DNA of 64,000 bases from Ignavibacteriales bacterium. GTDB taxonomy: Bacteria; Bacteroidota; Ignavibacteria; Ignavibacteriales; Ignavibacteriaceae. The stretch lies in assembly GCA_016700155.1 (NCBI GenBank), contig CP065001.1, positions 4,464,001-4,528,000 of the forward strand. The letters are read 5' to 3'. The translations under genes were made by a program, and so were the position numbers. The notes under the pieces are model-generated. The model saw nothing but the letters and a program-made list of their open reading frames with translations, made no database searches and was not told the DNA's origin. Shown piece by piece: positions 17,365-26,540 of this stretch. Each line of letters starts with the position of its first letter. Positions within the stretch are counted from its first letter, which is position 1.

Positions 17365-17371
17365 AGTTTAT

Positions 17372-17848
17372 ATGAATATTTCAGAAGAAAATATTAAAAG
17401 TGTTTTTTCATCAGTCATTGAGACTAATGGTTTTTTTCTAATTGATCTTGTTTTCAGAGGTAATGCCGGTCAAAAAATTATTGAAGTTTATATTGATGGA
17501 GAAAAAAATATTTCGGCTGATGATTGCGCGTTAATAAGCCGGGAACTTAATTCTGAAATAGAAAATAAAAACCTGATTGAAAATTCTTACAGACTTGATG
17601 TGTCATCCCCGGGAGTTGACAGACCGCTAAAATATCTTAAACAATTTCCCAAACACGTAAACAGGATTTTTGATATTGAGTTTAATCAGGGTGATGAAAT
17701 AAAAAAAGTAACCGGAAAGTTGAACTCAGTCTCCGGTGAAGAATTAAATTTTATTTCCAAAGATGGTTCGGAATATTTTATTAATTTTAAAAACATAAAA
17801 AAAGCAGTAGTATCAATCGGCTTATTTAGTGGAGGAAAGAAGAGATGA
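17372..17848 (+). CDS. rimP: ribosome maturation factor RimP
   Basis: A 158-residue cytoplasmic protein needed for 30S subunit maturation. Family signatures are visible: the N-terminal alpha/beta domain with IIEVYIDGEKNISADDCA, then YRLDVSSPGVDRPLK, then a small SH3-like C-terminal domain. The ATG at 17372 is close to a leader hairpin and has no strong ribosome binding site, which fits translational restraint. Its stop codon overlaps the nusA start (ATGA), so translation is coupled. It heads the rimP-nusA-infB-rbfA-truB operon. Confidence 0.95.
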   Translation: MNISEENIKSVFSSVIETNGFFLIDLVFRGNAGQKIIEVYIDGEKNISADDCALISRELNSEIENKNLIENSYRLDVSSPGVDRPLKYLKQFPKHVNRIFDIEFNQGDEIKKVTGKLNSVSGEELNFISKDGSEYFINFKNIKKAVVSIGLFSGGKKR

Positions 17849-19092
17849 ATTTCGATATTGTTGAATCCTTTGCCCAGATGGTAAGGGAAAAGGGGATTGA
17901 CAAAGATGTTCTTGCCGGCATACTGGAAGAAATATTCGGTTTGCTTGTTAGAAAGAAATATGGTGAAGAAGCAAAGTATGATGTTGTTGTGAACATGGAC
18001 AGGGGCGATATCGAAATATTCCTTGAAAGAGAAATAGTTGATGCTGTTGAAAACCCGAATCTGCAGGTAAGCATTGAAGAAGTTAACCGGCGCGGTAATG
18101 ACGAAGAACTGGAAGTCGGTGATGATTATGTGGAAAAAATTGAACTGGCTTCTCTTGGCAGACGATTAATTACTCTTGCTAAACAAAGTCTTAACCAGAA
18201 GATCAGAGAAATCGAAAAAGAAATAGTTTATAACGAATACAAAGAACTGCTTGGTGAAATTGTAGTCGGCGATATTTACCAGATAAGAAAAAATGATATT
18301 CTGGTAAACCACAATAAAAACGAATTACTTTTACCTCGTCCTGAACAAATTCCTTACGAGAGATACAAAAAAGGCGAAACAATAAGAGCAATTGTTAAAG
18401 AAGTTAAGAAGGGAGCGAGTGGTCCGCTGATCATAATTTCAAGAGCTGACAATATGTTCTTACGCCGGCTTTTTGAAATTGAAATTCCCGAAATCTATGA
18501 TGGAATAATCGAGATCAAAGGCATTGCCCGCGAACCCGGTGAAAGAGCAAAGATTGCAGTTGAATCACAGGACAACAGAATAGATGCCGTTGGTGCCTGC
18601 GTCGGTATGAAAGGCGTAAGGATTCACGCAATTGTAAGAGAGTTGAATAATGAAAATATAGATGTTGTAAACTTCAGCGATGAACCGTTAGTGTTTATAC
18701 AAAGAGCACTGGCACCAGCCAAATTGAAAAAGATTGAACTGGATACTGATGCAAGGAAAGCAGTTGTAACCGCTGACAGCGACCAGGTATCACTTATTGT
18801 TGGAAGGAACGGAGTTAATATAAGGCTCGCTATGAGGTTAACAGGTTATGAAATAGAAATTCTGCGTGAAGAAAAACCATTTGAAGAATATGAAGAAGAT
18901 ATCGAACTAATTGACCTTAAAGAAGAACTCGGCGCAGAGATCTATGAACTGCTTATTAACCATCGTTATGATACTGCAATAGAAGTTCTTACGGCTGGTC
19001 CGGAAAAACTGAAAGAAATAGAAGGACTTGATGAAGAAAAGATAAACGAAATTCTTGAAATCATTAAAGCCCAGTTTGAGGAAGAAGAGTAA
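17845..19092 (+). CDS. nusA: transcription termination/antitermination factor NusA
   Basis: A 415-residue NusA. It has the N-terminal RNA-polymerase-binding domain (about 1-130), an S1 domain (about 140-205, GEIVVGDIYQIRKND), two KH domains (about 230-350, including GACVGMKGVRIHAIVREL and VGRNGVNIRLAMRLTG) and a short helical C-terminus. The acidic-repeat domains of E. coli NusA are only partly represented. The ATG overlaps the rimP stop by 4 nt and follows GGAGGAAAG, a strong ribosome site. NusA modulates pausing, termination and antitermination and may control its own operon. Confidence 0.95.
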   Translation: MNFDIVESFAQMVREKGIDKDVLAGILEEIFGLLVRKKYGEEAKYDVVVNMDRGDIEIFLEREIVDAVENPNLQVSIEEVNRRGNDEELEVGDDYVEKIELASLGRRLITLAKQSLNQKIREIEKEIVYNEYKELLGEIVVGDIYQIRKNDILVNHNKNELLLPRPEQIPYERYKKGETIRAIVKEVKKGASGPLIIISRADNMFLRRLFEIEIPEIYDGIIEIKGIAREPGERAKIAVESQDNRIDAVGACVGMKGVRIHAIVRELNNENIDVVNFSDEPLVFIQRALAPAKLKKIELDTDARKAVVTADSDQVSLIVGRNGVNIRLAMRLTGYEIEILREEKPFEEYEEDIELIDLKEELGAEIYELLINHRYDTAIEVLTAGPEKLKEIEGLDEEKINEILEIIKAQFEEEE

Positions 19093-19105
19093 ATCAGAAA
19101 GAAAT

Positions 19106-21724
19106 ATGTCCGAAACCAAAGAGAAAAAACTTAGAGTGTATAAACTTGCATCTGAAATAAATCTTTCAGCAGAAAATCTTGTTGAATTCCTTCAGAAAAA
19201 AGGACACGATGTTAAGTCTCATATGTCAATGCTTACTGAAGCAATGATAAATGATATCAATGATCATTTTAAAAAAGATATAGAGAAAGCAGAAAAACAT
19301 TACAAGAAGATTGCGGAGTTTAATAAAAAGAGGACGGAAAAATCCCAGGCGGAAGAACCAAAGGTAACGGAATCCGTAGCGATAGAACAGGAAAAGGAGC
19401 CGGAACTTCCTGAAGTAAAAATTGAAACCATTGAGCCTGAAGTTGAAAAAGCTCCGGATATTCCTGAAACTCCTGAAATAAAAGAAGAGCAGGAAGAAGA
19501 ACACATTCAGGCAAAGACAGAAATTCCTGAAGATGTAAAAACGGATCAGGTTGCTTCAGAGTCTGAACAGAAACAATTTGTTACTCCCAAAGAAACAGAG
19601 GCTAATAAAAAACGCGGACTAACGGTTGTAGGAAAAATCGATCTGGAACCGAAAGAGAAAAAAACCGAAGTAAAGACTGCTCAGAAAGAAGAAACATCTT
19701 CTTCGCAGGAAGAAGTTGTAAAGAAAAAGAAAAAACCGAAGACGAGAAAAAAACCAACCGAAAATGTAGTTGAAGAACTGCCTGCAGCAAAAAAGAAAAA
19801 GAAAATAAAAAGATTTGAAATAGATCAGAACGAAGTAAAAGAAGCAATACGTAAAACACTTCTCAGTATGGATGACACGGCTGCATCGGGACGCGCAATT
19901 CAGAGAAAGAAAAAACGTAAAGAACGTGAAGCTGAAGAAGAGAGAAGACTGGAACAGAAAACTCTTGATCAGACGAAGATCAGGGTTACTGAGTATATAG
20001 CTGTTAATGAACTTGCAAATTTGATGGGAGTTCCGGTTGGTGATGTAATTTCCAAATGTATCGGGCTCGGATTGATGGTTTCTATTAATCAAAGGTTGGA
20101 TCTTGAGACAATAACATTAGTCGCCGATGAATTTGGTTTCCAGATAGAACTTCAGGAAGAATATACTGCACAGGCTCTTGAAGATACACCAGATGAACCG
20201 GAAAATTTGAAATTCCGTCCACCGGTTGTTACAATAATGGGTCACGTTGATCATGGAAAAACTTCATTACTTGATTATATAAGAAGAACAAATGTTGTAG
20301 CTGGTGAAGCTGGTGGAATTACACAGCACATAGGCGCATACAGGGTTAATGTTGGCAATGATAAATTTATAACTTTCCTAGACACTCCCGGTCACGAAGC
20401 ATTTACTGCAATGCGTGCACGCGGTGCACAACTCACAGATATAGTAGTGCTTGTGGTTGCTGCAGATGATGCTGTAATGCCGCAGACAGTCGAAGCAATC
20501 AATCACGCACAGGCAGCCAATGTTCCAATCGTTATAGCGATAAATAAAGTAGATAAACCCGGCTCCAACATCGACAGGATTAAACAGCAGTTAGCAGAAC
20601 GCAAAGTGCTTGTTGAAGAATGGGGCGGAAAATATCAGTGTGTTGAACTATCAGCTAAGACCGGACTTAACGTTGATAAACTTCTTGAAACAATTTTACT
20701 TGAAGCGGAAATACTTGAACTGAAAGCAAATCCTGACAGGTATGCACGCGGTGCAGTTGTTGAATCAGAACTTGATAAAGGGAGAGGAATAACCGGAACT
20801 ATTCTTGTTCAGAAAGGAACACTTAAAATTGGTGATCCATTTGTTGCCGGAATTTACCAGGGTAAAGTAAGAGCTATGTTTGATGAACGAGGCAACAAAG
20901 TGTTTATTGCGCCTCCTTCAACACCTGTACTTGTACTTGGATTTGAAGGCGCACCACAAGCCGGCGATACATTTGTAGTTGTGGAATCCGAAAGAGTCGC
21001 TCGTGAAGTTGGAATCAAACGTCAGCAATTAAAACGTGAACAGGATCAGAAGCAGGTACACCACATTACACTTGATGAAATTTCAAAACAGATCAGCATC
21101 GGCGGTGTAAAAGAACTGGCACTTATAGTAAAAGGTGACGTTGACGGTTCTGTTGAAGCACTATCCGATTCTTTAATGCGGCTTTCTAATGAAGAAGTCA
21201 TAGTGCGCGTAATTCATAAAGGCGTTGGTGGAATATCTGAAAGTGATGTTCTTTTAGCTTCAGCTTCAAACGCAATTATTATTGGTTTCCACGTTCGTCC
21301 AAATCTTAACGCCAGGAAACTTGCGGAAACACAAAAGGTCGATATAAGACTTTACAGTGTTATCTATGATGCAATCAATGAAGTTAAATCAGCTCTTGAA
21401 GGTTTATTATCCCCGGTACTTTCTGAAGAAGTTGTTGCAACACTTGAAATTCGTGATACTTTCAAAGTCCCGAAATTCGGAACGGTTGCAGGATGTTATG
21501 TACAGGAAGGAAAGATTACCAGGAACAGCAAAGTGCGTATTATCCGCGATGGTATTGTAATACACGAAGGTGAGATAGGAACACTTAAGCGATTCAAGGA
21601 TGATGTACGTGAAGTTGATGCCGGCTACGAGTGCGGATTAAATGTTGCCAATTATAATGATGTTAAAGTCGGCGACATAATAGAAGCATTTAAAATTGTG
21701 GAGACTAAAAAGAAACTTACATAA
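19106..21724 (+). CDS. infB: translation initiation factor IF-2
   Basis: An 872-residue GTPase that loads initiator tRNA on the 30S subunit. I take the ATG at 19106 (MSETKEKKLRVYKLAS), because the longer ORF overlaps nusA out of frame with a meaningless extension. The order is IF2 N-terminal domain, a long Lys/Glu-rich linker (about 70-290), the second N-domain (about 300-355), and the G domain with GHVDHGKTSLLDYIRR (about 378), DTPGHEAF and NKVDKPG. Two beta-barrels and the C-terminal fMet-tRNA-binding domain follow. Opposite-strand ORFs across the linker are low-complexity shadows. Confidence 0.96.
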   Translation: MSETKEKKLRVYKLASEINLSAENLVEFLQKKGHDVKSHMSMLTEAMINDINDHFKKDIEKAEKHYKKIAEFNKKRTEKSQAEEPKVTESVAIEQEKEPELPEVKIETIEPEVEKAPDIPETPEIKEEQEEEHIQAKTEIPEDVKTDQVASESEQKQFVTPKETEANKKRGLTVVGKIDLEPKEKKTEVKTAQKEETSSSQEEVVKKKKKPKTRKKPTENVVEELPAAKKKKKIKRFEIDQNEVKEAIRKTLLSMDDTAASGRAIQRKKKRKEREAEEERRLEQKTLDQTKIRVTEYIAVNELANLMGVPVGDVISKCIGLGLMVSINQRLDLETITLVADEFGFQIELQEEYTAQALEDTPDEPENLKFRPPVVTIMGHVDHGKTSLLDYIRRTNVVAGEAGGITQHIGAYRVNVGNDKFITFLDTPGHEAFTAMRARGAQLTDIVVLVVAADDAVMPQTVEAINHAQAANVPIVIAINKVDKPGSNIDRIKQQLAERKVLVEEWGGKYQCVELSAKTGLNVDKLLETILLEAEILELKANPDRYARGAVVESELDKGRGITGTILVQKGTLKIGDPFVAGIYQGKVRAMFDERGNKVFIAPPSTPVLVLGFEGAPQAGDTFVVVESERVAREVGIKRQQLKREQDQKQVHHITLDEISKQISIGGVKELALIVKGDVDGSVEALSDSLMRLSNEEVIVRVIHKGVGGISESDVLLASASNAIIIGFHVRPNLNARKLAETQKVDIRLYSVIYDAINEVKSALEGLLSPVLSEEVVATLEIRDTFKVPKFGTVAGCYVQEGKITRNSKVRIIRDGIVIHEGEIGTLKRFKDDVREVDAGYECGLNVANYNDVKVGDIIEAFKIVETKKKLT

Positions 21725-21771
21725 CCTGTTTGGTAATCGCTAAACATTGTTGGTATGCAAAGGAAAAGAAA

Positions 21772-22146
21772 ATGTCTCACAGAATTGATAAAGTAGAAAA
21801 TCTCATCAAAGAAGAAATCAGCCTGATATTTTTATATAAACTGCAGGATCCTGATTTCGGCTTTTTAACAATTACAAATGTGAAAGTAAGCCCTGACCTG
21901 AAGATCGCAAAAGTTTACATCTCGGTTTTTGAAAAGGAAAAACGGGAAGCAGCACTTGAAAAAGTAAGATCAAAAGCAGGATTTATCAGATCGGAACTTG
22001 CATCACGTCTGACAATAAAATTCACGCCCGAACTAAAATTCTTTATGGATGAATCGCTGGACTATGTTGAAAAAATCGAAGGTCTTATAAAAAAGATACA
22101 CGAAGAAGATGATAACAAAGGAAACGGTGGACCAGTACAGTCCTGA
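21772..22146 (+). CDS. rbfA: 30S ribosome-binding factor RbfA
   Basis: A 124-residue cytoplasmic factor for late 30S maturation and cold adaptation. It has the single KH-like fold with LTITNVKVSPDLKIAKVYIS, then EKVRSKAGFIRSELASRL, then the conserved ELKFFMDESLDY. I chose the ATG at 21772 (MSHRIDKVE), which follows AAAGGAAAAG, rather than the TTG at 21730, whose extra residues are unlike the family. The gene sits between infB and truB and overlaps the latter, so all are likely one transcript. Confidence 0.94.
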   Translation: MSHRIDKVENLIKEEISLIFLYKLQDPDFGFLTITNVKVSPDLKIAKVYISVFEKEKREAALEKVRSKAGFIRSELASRLTIKFTPELKFFMDESLDYVEKIEGLIKKIHEEDDNKGNGGPVQS

Positions 22147-22813
22147 TTTTACTTCCGGAGAAATAATACTAATCGATAAACCCTTAAGATGGACTTCATT
22201 CAAAGTTGTTCATAAAATCCGCAAAGCAGCAGGAGTAAAAAAAGTCGGACACGCGGGAACACTTGATCCCCTTGCAACAGGTCTGCTTATAGTCTGCACC
22301 GGAAGAAAAACAAAAGAGATAATTTCATTCCAGGATCTGGAAAAAAAATACACCGGAACAATTACACTTGGTAAAACCTCACCATCTATGGACCTTGAAA
22401 CAGAAGTAACCGACCACATAGGTTTGGACGGCATTGAGGCAGAGAAAATCATTAAGGTCAAAGAAAATTTTGTCGGAAGAATCATGCAAAAACCCCCTAT
22501 GTATTCGGCTTTGAAGGTGGGTGGTAAAACACTTTACAAAATGGCTCGTAAAGGAAAGACAGTTGAAAGAGATGAGAGAGAAGTAGTAGTATCAGAGTTT
22601 AACGTTACCGGTATTAATCTACCTGATATAAATTTTGAGATAAGATGTTCCAAAGGTACATACATAAGAGTCATTGCTAATGATCTTGGTGAAAGACTTG
22701 GATGCGGCGGAATTTTAAGTTCATTGAGAAGAACTGAAATTGGTGACTTCTCGGTCAATTCTGCTTTAACTATGGAAGAGTTTAACAAACATTTTTTAAC
22801 CATTAATGCCTGA
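22127..22813 (+). CDS. truB: tRNA pseudouridine(55) synthase TruB
   Basis: About 228 residues. It makes pseudouridine 55 in the T loop of tRNAs. The signatures are LIDKPLRWTSFKVVHKIR and HAGTLDPLATGLLIVCTG, whose Asp is the catalytic residue, then KYTGTITLG and KPPMYSALKVGGKTLYK. The C-terminal PUA-like part is short, as often in Bacteroidota relatives. GTG at 22127 is my preferred start because AAAGGA (22117-22122) is well placed. ATG at 22109 is possible and adds six residues. Either start overlaps the end of rbfA, implying coupled translation. Confidence 0.94.
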   Translation: MDQYSPDFTSGEIILIDKPLRWTSFKVVHKIRKAAGVKKVGHAGTLDPLATGLLIVCTGRKTKEIISFQDLEKKYTGTITLGKTSPSMDLETEVTDHIGLDGIEAEKIIKVKENFVGRIMQKPPMYSALKVGGKTLYKMARKGKTVERDEREVVVSEFNVTGINLPDINFEIRCSKGTYIRVIANDLGERLGCGGILSSLRRTEIGDFSVNSALTMEEFNKHFLTINA

Positions 22814-22874
22814 AGATGAATTCCTTCCATTGCCGCAAGCGTCTGTTAAAATTTCATTTTAGGCATAATTAACT

Positions 22875-22882
22875 TATATTTG
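22875..22882 (+). promoter_or_regulatory. Bacteroidota-type -7 box before ribF
   Basis: TATATTTG followed by CA matches TANNTTTG and lies 26 bp before the ribF ATG. A weak TTTC near 22852 could be the -33 element. It suggests that ribF-rpsO-pnp can be transcribed separately from the rimP operon. Confidence 0.5.
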
Positions 22883-22907
22883 CACCCTATTGTACTCACA
22901 ATTAGAT

Positions 22908-23846
22908 ATGAAAATATATGAGGATTTGTCCCGGGTTACTAAAGACAAGAAAACAGTAATTACTTTAGGAACTTTTGATGGAATACATTGCGGGCATAGA
23001 AAAATTCTTGAAACTGTTAAGAGTAAAGCCGTATCAATTAACGGAAGAAGTTTTCTGATCACATTTAATCCTCATCCAAGATATGTTCTTTCAGGTAATA
23101 ACAGACCGGGACTTTTAACAACACACCGGGAAAAGATAGACCTTCTGAAATCGTCCGGCATCGAAAACATACTTGTAATTAATTTTACTCCTGAGTTTTC
23201 CCAGCTTTCACCCGAATCCTTTGTTAAAGATTTTATGGTTGAAGGATTAGGCTTATCAGAAATTATAATCGGAACCGATCATCATTTCGGCAAAGGTAGA
23301 GGCGGTGATATCCAGACTCTGAAGGAAATGGGAAATCATTACGGTTTTGTTGTCGATTCAGTTGAGCCTTTAAGTATTGATGGAGAAATTGTTAGCAGCA
23401 CTAAAATAAGAAAAGCTATTTCTGAAGGCGATATTTTGAAGGCGAATAAATTTCTCGGCAGAAAATATTCTTTCAGCGGAAGAGTTGTTGAAGGAGATAA
23501 AAGAGGAAGGAAACTTGGATTTCCTACTGCGAATATAAAAATGGAATCAAGCGAGAAACTTCTTCCGGCACTCGGTATCTATGTTGTTGAATTCATACTT
23601 TCTGATATTAAATATTATGGATTGTTGAGTGTTGGAAAAAGACCAACGTTTTATGCTTCAGGCGAAACAATTCCTGAAGTTTATGTTTTTGATTTTGACC
23701 ATGAAATTTACGGTAGTTTCGTTACCGTAAATCTTATTGAAAGACTGAGGGGTGAAGAAAAATTTTCTTCTGCGGAGGAACTAATCAGTCAGATGAATAA
23801 GGATAAAGAAAACGGATTAAAAATTTTAGAAAGCTTAGTTAATTAA
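22908..23846 (+). CDS. ribF: bifunctional riboflavin kinase/FAD synthetase
   Basis: A 312-residue enzyme that phosphorylates riboflavin to FMN and adenylylates FMN to FAD. The N-terminal adenylyltransferase domain shows VITLGTFDGIHCGHRKIL and FNPHPRYVLSG, and the middle has IIGTDHHFGKGRGGD and SSTKIRKAISEGD. The C-terminal kinase domain has GRKLGFPTANIK. I take the ATG at 22908 (MKIYEDL) instead of the TTG at 22890 that adds six residues. A promoter-like box precedes it. The link to translation genes is a common bacterial gene order. Confidence 0.95.
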   Translation: MKIYEDLSRVTKDKKTVITLGTFDGIHCGHRKILETVKSKAVSINGRSFLITFNPHPRYVLSGNNRPGLLTTHREKIDLLKSSGIENILVINFTPEFSQLSPESFVKDFMVEGLGLSEIIIGTDHHFGKGRGGDIQTLKEMGNHYGFVVDSVEPLSIDGEIVSSTKIRKAISEGDILKANKFLGRKYSFSGRVVEGDKRGRKLGFPTANIKMESSEKLLPALGIYVVEFILSDIKYYGLLSVGKRPTFYASGETIPEVYVFDFDHEIYGSFVTVNLIERLRGEEKFSSAEELISQMNKDKENGLKILESLVN

Positions 23847-23897
23847 TCCCGGGTGGTTCTGGGGTTATATTGTATAATCAAATAAAGGATAAATAAA

Positions 23898-24161
23898 ATG
23901 ACCAAAGAGGAAAAAGTACAGTTAATCAAAAAGTTTGGAAAGAATGAGAAAGACTCCGGCAAACCGGAAGTGCAGATAGCATTAATTACCAAGCATATTA
24001 ATGATCTTACAGAGCATTTCAGCACACACAAAAAAGATCATCACTCAAGAAGAGGTTTGATGATGATGGTTGGTAAAAGAAGAAGATTGCTCGATTATCT
24101 TATGAAAAAAGACATTGAACGTTACAGAGCTATTATTAAAGAATTAAATATCAGGAAATAA
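23898..24161 (+). CDS. rpsO: 30S ribosomal protein S15
   Basis: An 87-residue S15, slightly shorter at the C-terminus than the E. coli protein. Characteristic residues are SGKPEVQIALITKHINDLTEH, then HHSRRGLMMMVGKRRRLLDYL and the final RYRAIIKELNIR. It binds 16S rRNA early in small-subunit assembly. The ATG follows AAAGGATAAATAA. S15 often represses its own translation through leader structure; the 51-bp leader here is too short for me to judge. pnp follows 10 bp downstream, a very conserved pair. Confidence 0.97.
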   Translation: MTKEEKVQLIKKFGKNEKDSGKPEVQIALITKHINDLTEHFSTHKKDHHSRRGLMMMVGKRRRLLDYLMKKDIERYRAIIKELNIRK

Positions 24162-24171
24162 AGGTTTATAA

Positions 24172-26283
24172 ATGATTGTTAAGAAAGAGATAGAAATAGG
24201 CGGTAAAATATTTTCAATTGAAACCGGACGTTTTGCACGGCAGGCAAACGGTGCAGTAATGGTTAGATATGCAGATACGATGGTGCTTGTTACTGCAGTT
24301 GCCGCAGAAGAAGCCAAAGAAGATCAGGATTTCTTTCCCCTCCAGGTTGAATACAGGGAAAAAACTTCAGCAGCAGGAAAATTTCCCGGCGGTTATATTA
24401 AAAGGGAAGGAAGACCATCCGAAAAGGAAATTTTAAGTGCAAGATTAGTAGACCGTCCTATCAGACCGCTCTTTCCTGATTCATTTAAAAACGAAACACA
24501 GGTGATTGCATTTGTGTTGTCGCATGACGGAGAAAATGATGCAGATGTTCTCGGTGCAGTTGGGGCATCTGCCGCTTTAACTATTTCGGATATACCTTTT
24601 GATGGTCCGATGGCTGAAGTAAGAGTCGGAAGAATAAACGGTGAGTTTGTTATTAACCCCACACATCCTGAAATAAAACTGAGTGATGTTGAACTTGTAG
24701 TTGCAGGAACTTCAGACTCAATTATGATGGTTGAAGGCGAATCAAAAGAAGTTAGTGAAGTTGAACTGCTTGACGCTCTGAAGTTCGCGCACGATGCGAT
24801 TAAAAAAATAATTGCTATTCAGTTAGAACTTAGAAATGAAATTGGCAAACCCAAAAAAATTGTAACTGCTAAAGAGATTGATCCGGAACTTAAAAAAGCA
24901 GTGTATGATTTTGCATCCGAAAAATTTAAGAGCATAGTTTACTCTGTTCTTACAAAAGAAGAAAGAAGTTCTGCTAATAAAGAACTGCTTCTTTCAACAA
25001 AAGAATCACTCGCTGAAAAATTCCCTGAACAGGAAAAAGTTATAGAAGAAATTCTTCACGATATGGAAAAAGAATTAATGCGCGGCAGAATTCTGAGTGA
25101 AGGAATAAGATTGGACGGAAGAAATACAAAACAAATAAGACCAATTAATATTGAACTCGGTTTACTTCCGAGAACTCATGGTTCTGCTTTGTTTACAAGA
25201 GGCGAAACACAAAGTTTGACAACGGTTACACTCGGAACAAAAAACGACGAGCAAACTGTTGATGGACTTACTGATGAGTACACAAAAAAATTCATGCTTC
25301 ATTATAACTTCCCTCCATTCAGTGTTGGTGAAGTCGGTAGGATGAGCGGGGTTGGCAGAAGAGAAATTGGTCATGGAAATCTCGCTGAGCGCGCGTTAAA
25401 AATGATGTTCCCTTCAGAAGAACAATTCCCTTATACAGTAAGAATTATTTCAGATATACTTGAATCAAACGGCTCATCTTCAATGGCAACGGTTTGCGCC
25501 GGATCACTTGCTATGATGGATGGCGGTGTTCCGATTCAAAAAGCAGTTGCAGGCATTGCAATGGGACTTGTTAAAGAGAATGATAAATTTGCTGTTCTCT
25601 CCGACATACTTGGTAATGAAGATCATCTTGGTGATATGGACTTTAAAGTTGCCGGAACAAGAGATGGAATTACAGCTTTCCAGATGGATATAAAGATTCA
25701 GGGAATTTCATTTGAAATTATGGAAACAGCACTTTACCAGGCAAAAGAAGGAAGATTCCATATACTCGGAATAATGGATGAAGCAATCAGCAAACCAAAC
25801 GAATCATTATCTCAATACGCACCAAGATTAATCACAATGAAGATAGACCAGGATCAAATAGGTCTTGTCATTGGTCCCGGCGGAAAAACTATACAGGGAA
25901 TGCAAAGGTTATTCGGTGTTGATATTAATATTGATGATGACGGAACTGTTAACATCGCTTCACCAAATAAAGAAAGCGCCACAAAGTGCAAGGAGTATAT
26001 TAAAAAGTTAACGGCGACTCCGGAAGTTGGAGAAATCTACGATGGCGTTGTTACGAAGTTAATGGACTTTGGCGCCTTTGTTGAAATTCTTCCCGGTAAA
26101 GAGGGATTGCTGCACATTTCACAAATTGATAACAAACGTGTTGAAAAAGTTTCTGATTTTTTCAAACCTGGAGATAAAGTAACAGTTAAGCTTTTAAAGA
26201 TTGAAAACGGAAAGTATTCATTAAGCAGAAAAGAACTGCTTAAAGAGAATAAAGCAGAGAATACGCCGTCTTCACAAAACTGA
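24172..26283 (+). CDS. pnp: polyribonucleotide nucleotidyltransferase (PNPase)
   Basis: A 703-residue phosphorolytic 3'-5' exoribonuclease. Two RNase PH-like domains (about 1-215 and 310-545) flank a helical linker. A KH domain (about 555-615, IGLVIGPGGKTIQGM) and an S1 domain (about 622-692, GVVTKLMDFGAFVEILPGKE) follow. The second PH domain keeps the conserved RGETQ and the Asp-rich MDFKVAGTRDGITAFQMD that forms the active site. It probably shares a transcript with rpsO, 10 bp upstream. A trimer is expected. Confidence 0.96.
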   Translation: MIVKKEIEIGGKIFSIETGRFARQANGAVMVRYADTMVLVTAVAAEEAKEDQDFFPLQVEYREKTSAAGKFPGGYIKREGRPSEKEILSARLVDRPIRPLFPDSFKNETQVIAFVLSHDGENDADVLGAVGASAALTISDIPFDGPMAEVRVGRINGEFVINPTHPEIKLSDVELVVAGTSDSIMMVEGESKEVSEVELLDALKFAHDAIKKIIAIQLELRNEIGKPKKIVTAKEIDPELKKAVYDFASEKFKSIVYSVLTKEERSSANKELLLSTKESLAEKFPEQEKVIEEILHDMEKELMRGRILSEGIRLDGRNTKQIRPINIELGLLPRTHGSALFTRGETQSLTTVTLGTKNDEQTVDGLTDEYTKKFMLHYNFPPFSVGEVGRMSGVGRREIGHGNLAERALKMMFPSEEQFPYTVRIISDILESNGSSSMATVCAGSLAMMDGGVPIQKAVAGIAMGLVKENDKFAVLSDILGNEDHLGDMDFKVAGTRDGITAFQMDIKIQGISFEIMETALYQAKEGRFHILGIMDEAISKPNESLSQYAPRLITMKIDQDQIGLVIGPGGKTIQGMQRLFGVDINIDDDGTVNIASPNKESATKCKEYIKKLTATPEVGEIYDGVVTKLMDFGAFVEILPGKEGLLHISQIDNKRVEKVSDFFKPGDKVTVKLLKIENGKYSLSRKELLKENKAENTPSSQN

Positions 26284-26291
26284 TTTTCGAG

Positions 26292-26306
26292 CCGGAATTA
26301 TTCCGG
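26292..26306. terminator. palindromic hairpin after pnp
   Basis: CCGGAA and TTCCGG pair perfectly around TTA, 9 bp past the pnp stop. No clear T-run follows, so termination is uncertain. The 257-bp gap to rng also contains a 26384-26638 ORF that I reject. Confidence 0.35.
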
Positions 26307-26540
26307 TTAATTGTAGAATCATTTTAAAGATAAGTTCTGTACAAAGTTTTTCATTTTATAATTACATAAAGTAAAACAGTTCAATGCTTTTAAACTTATT
26401 CAATAACTTGGTTGCGTTATTGCTGCCTCTTTTCATTTTAAAGACGGTGAAAAGAGAAGAACAATACATTGCAGTGAACTGTTCATCGTATACAATTTTA
26501 GAGATGGAATATTTTATTCCATCAGAAGAGTTTGGTCGTT

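Noticed and set aside
19226..20092. several minus-strand ORFs across infB
   Set aside because: They are Phe/Leu/Ser-rich readings of the Lys/Glu-rich linker of IF-2.
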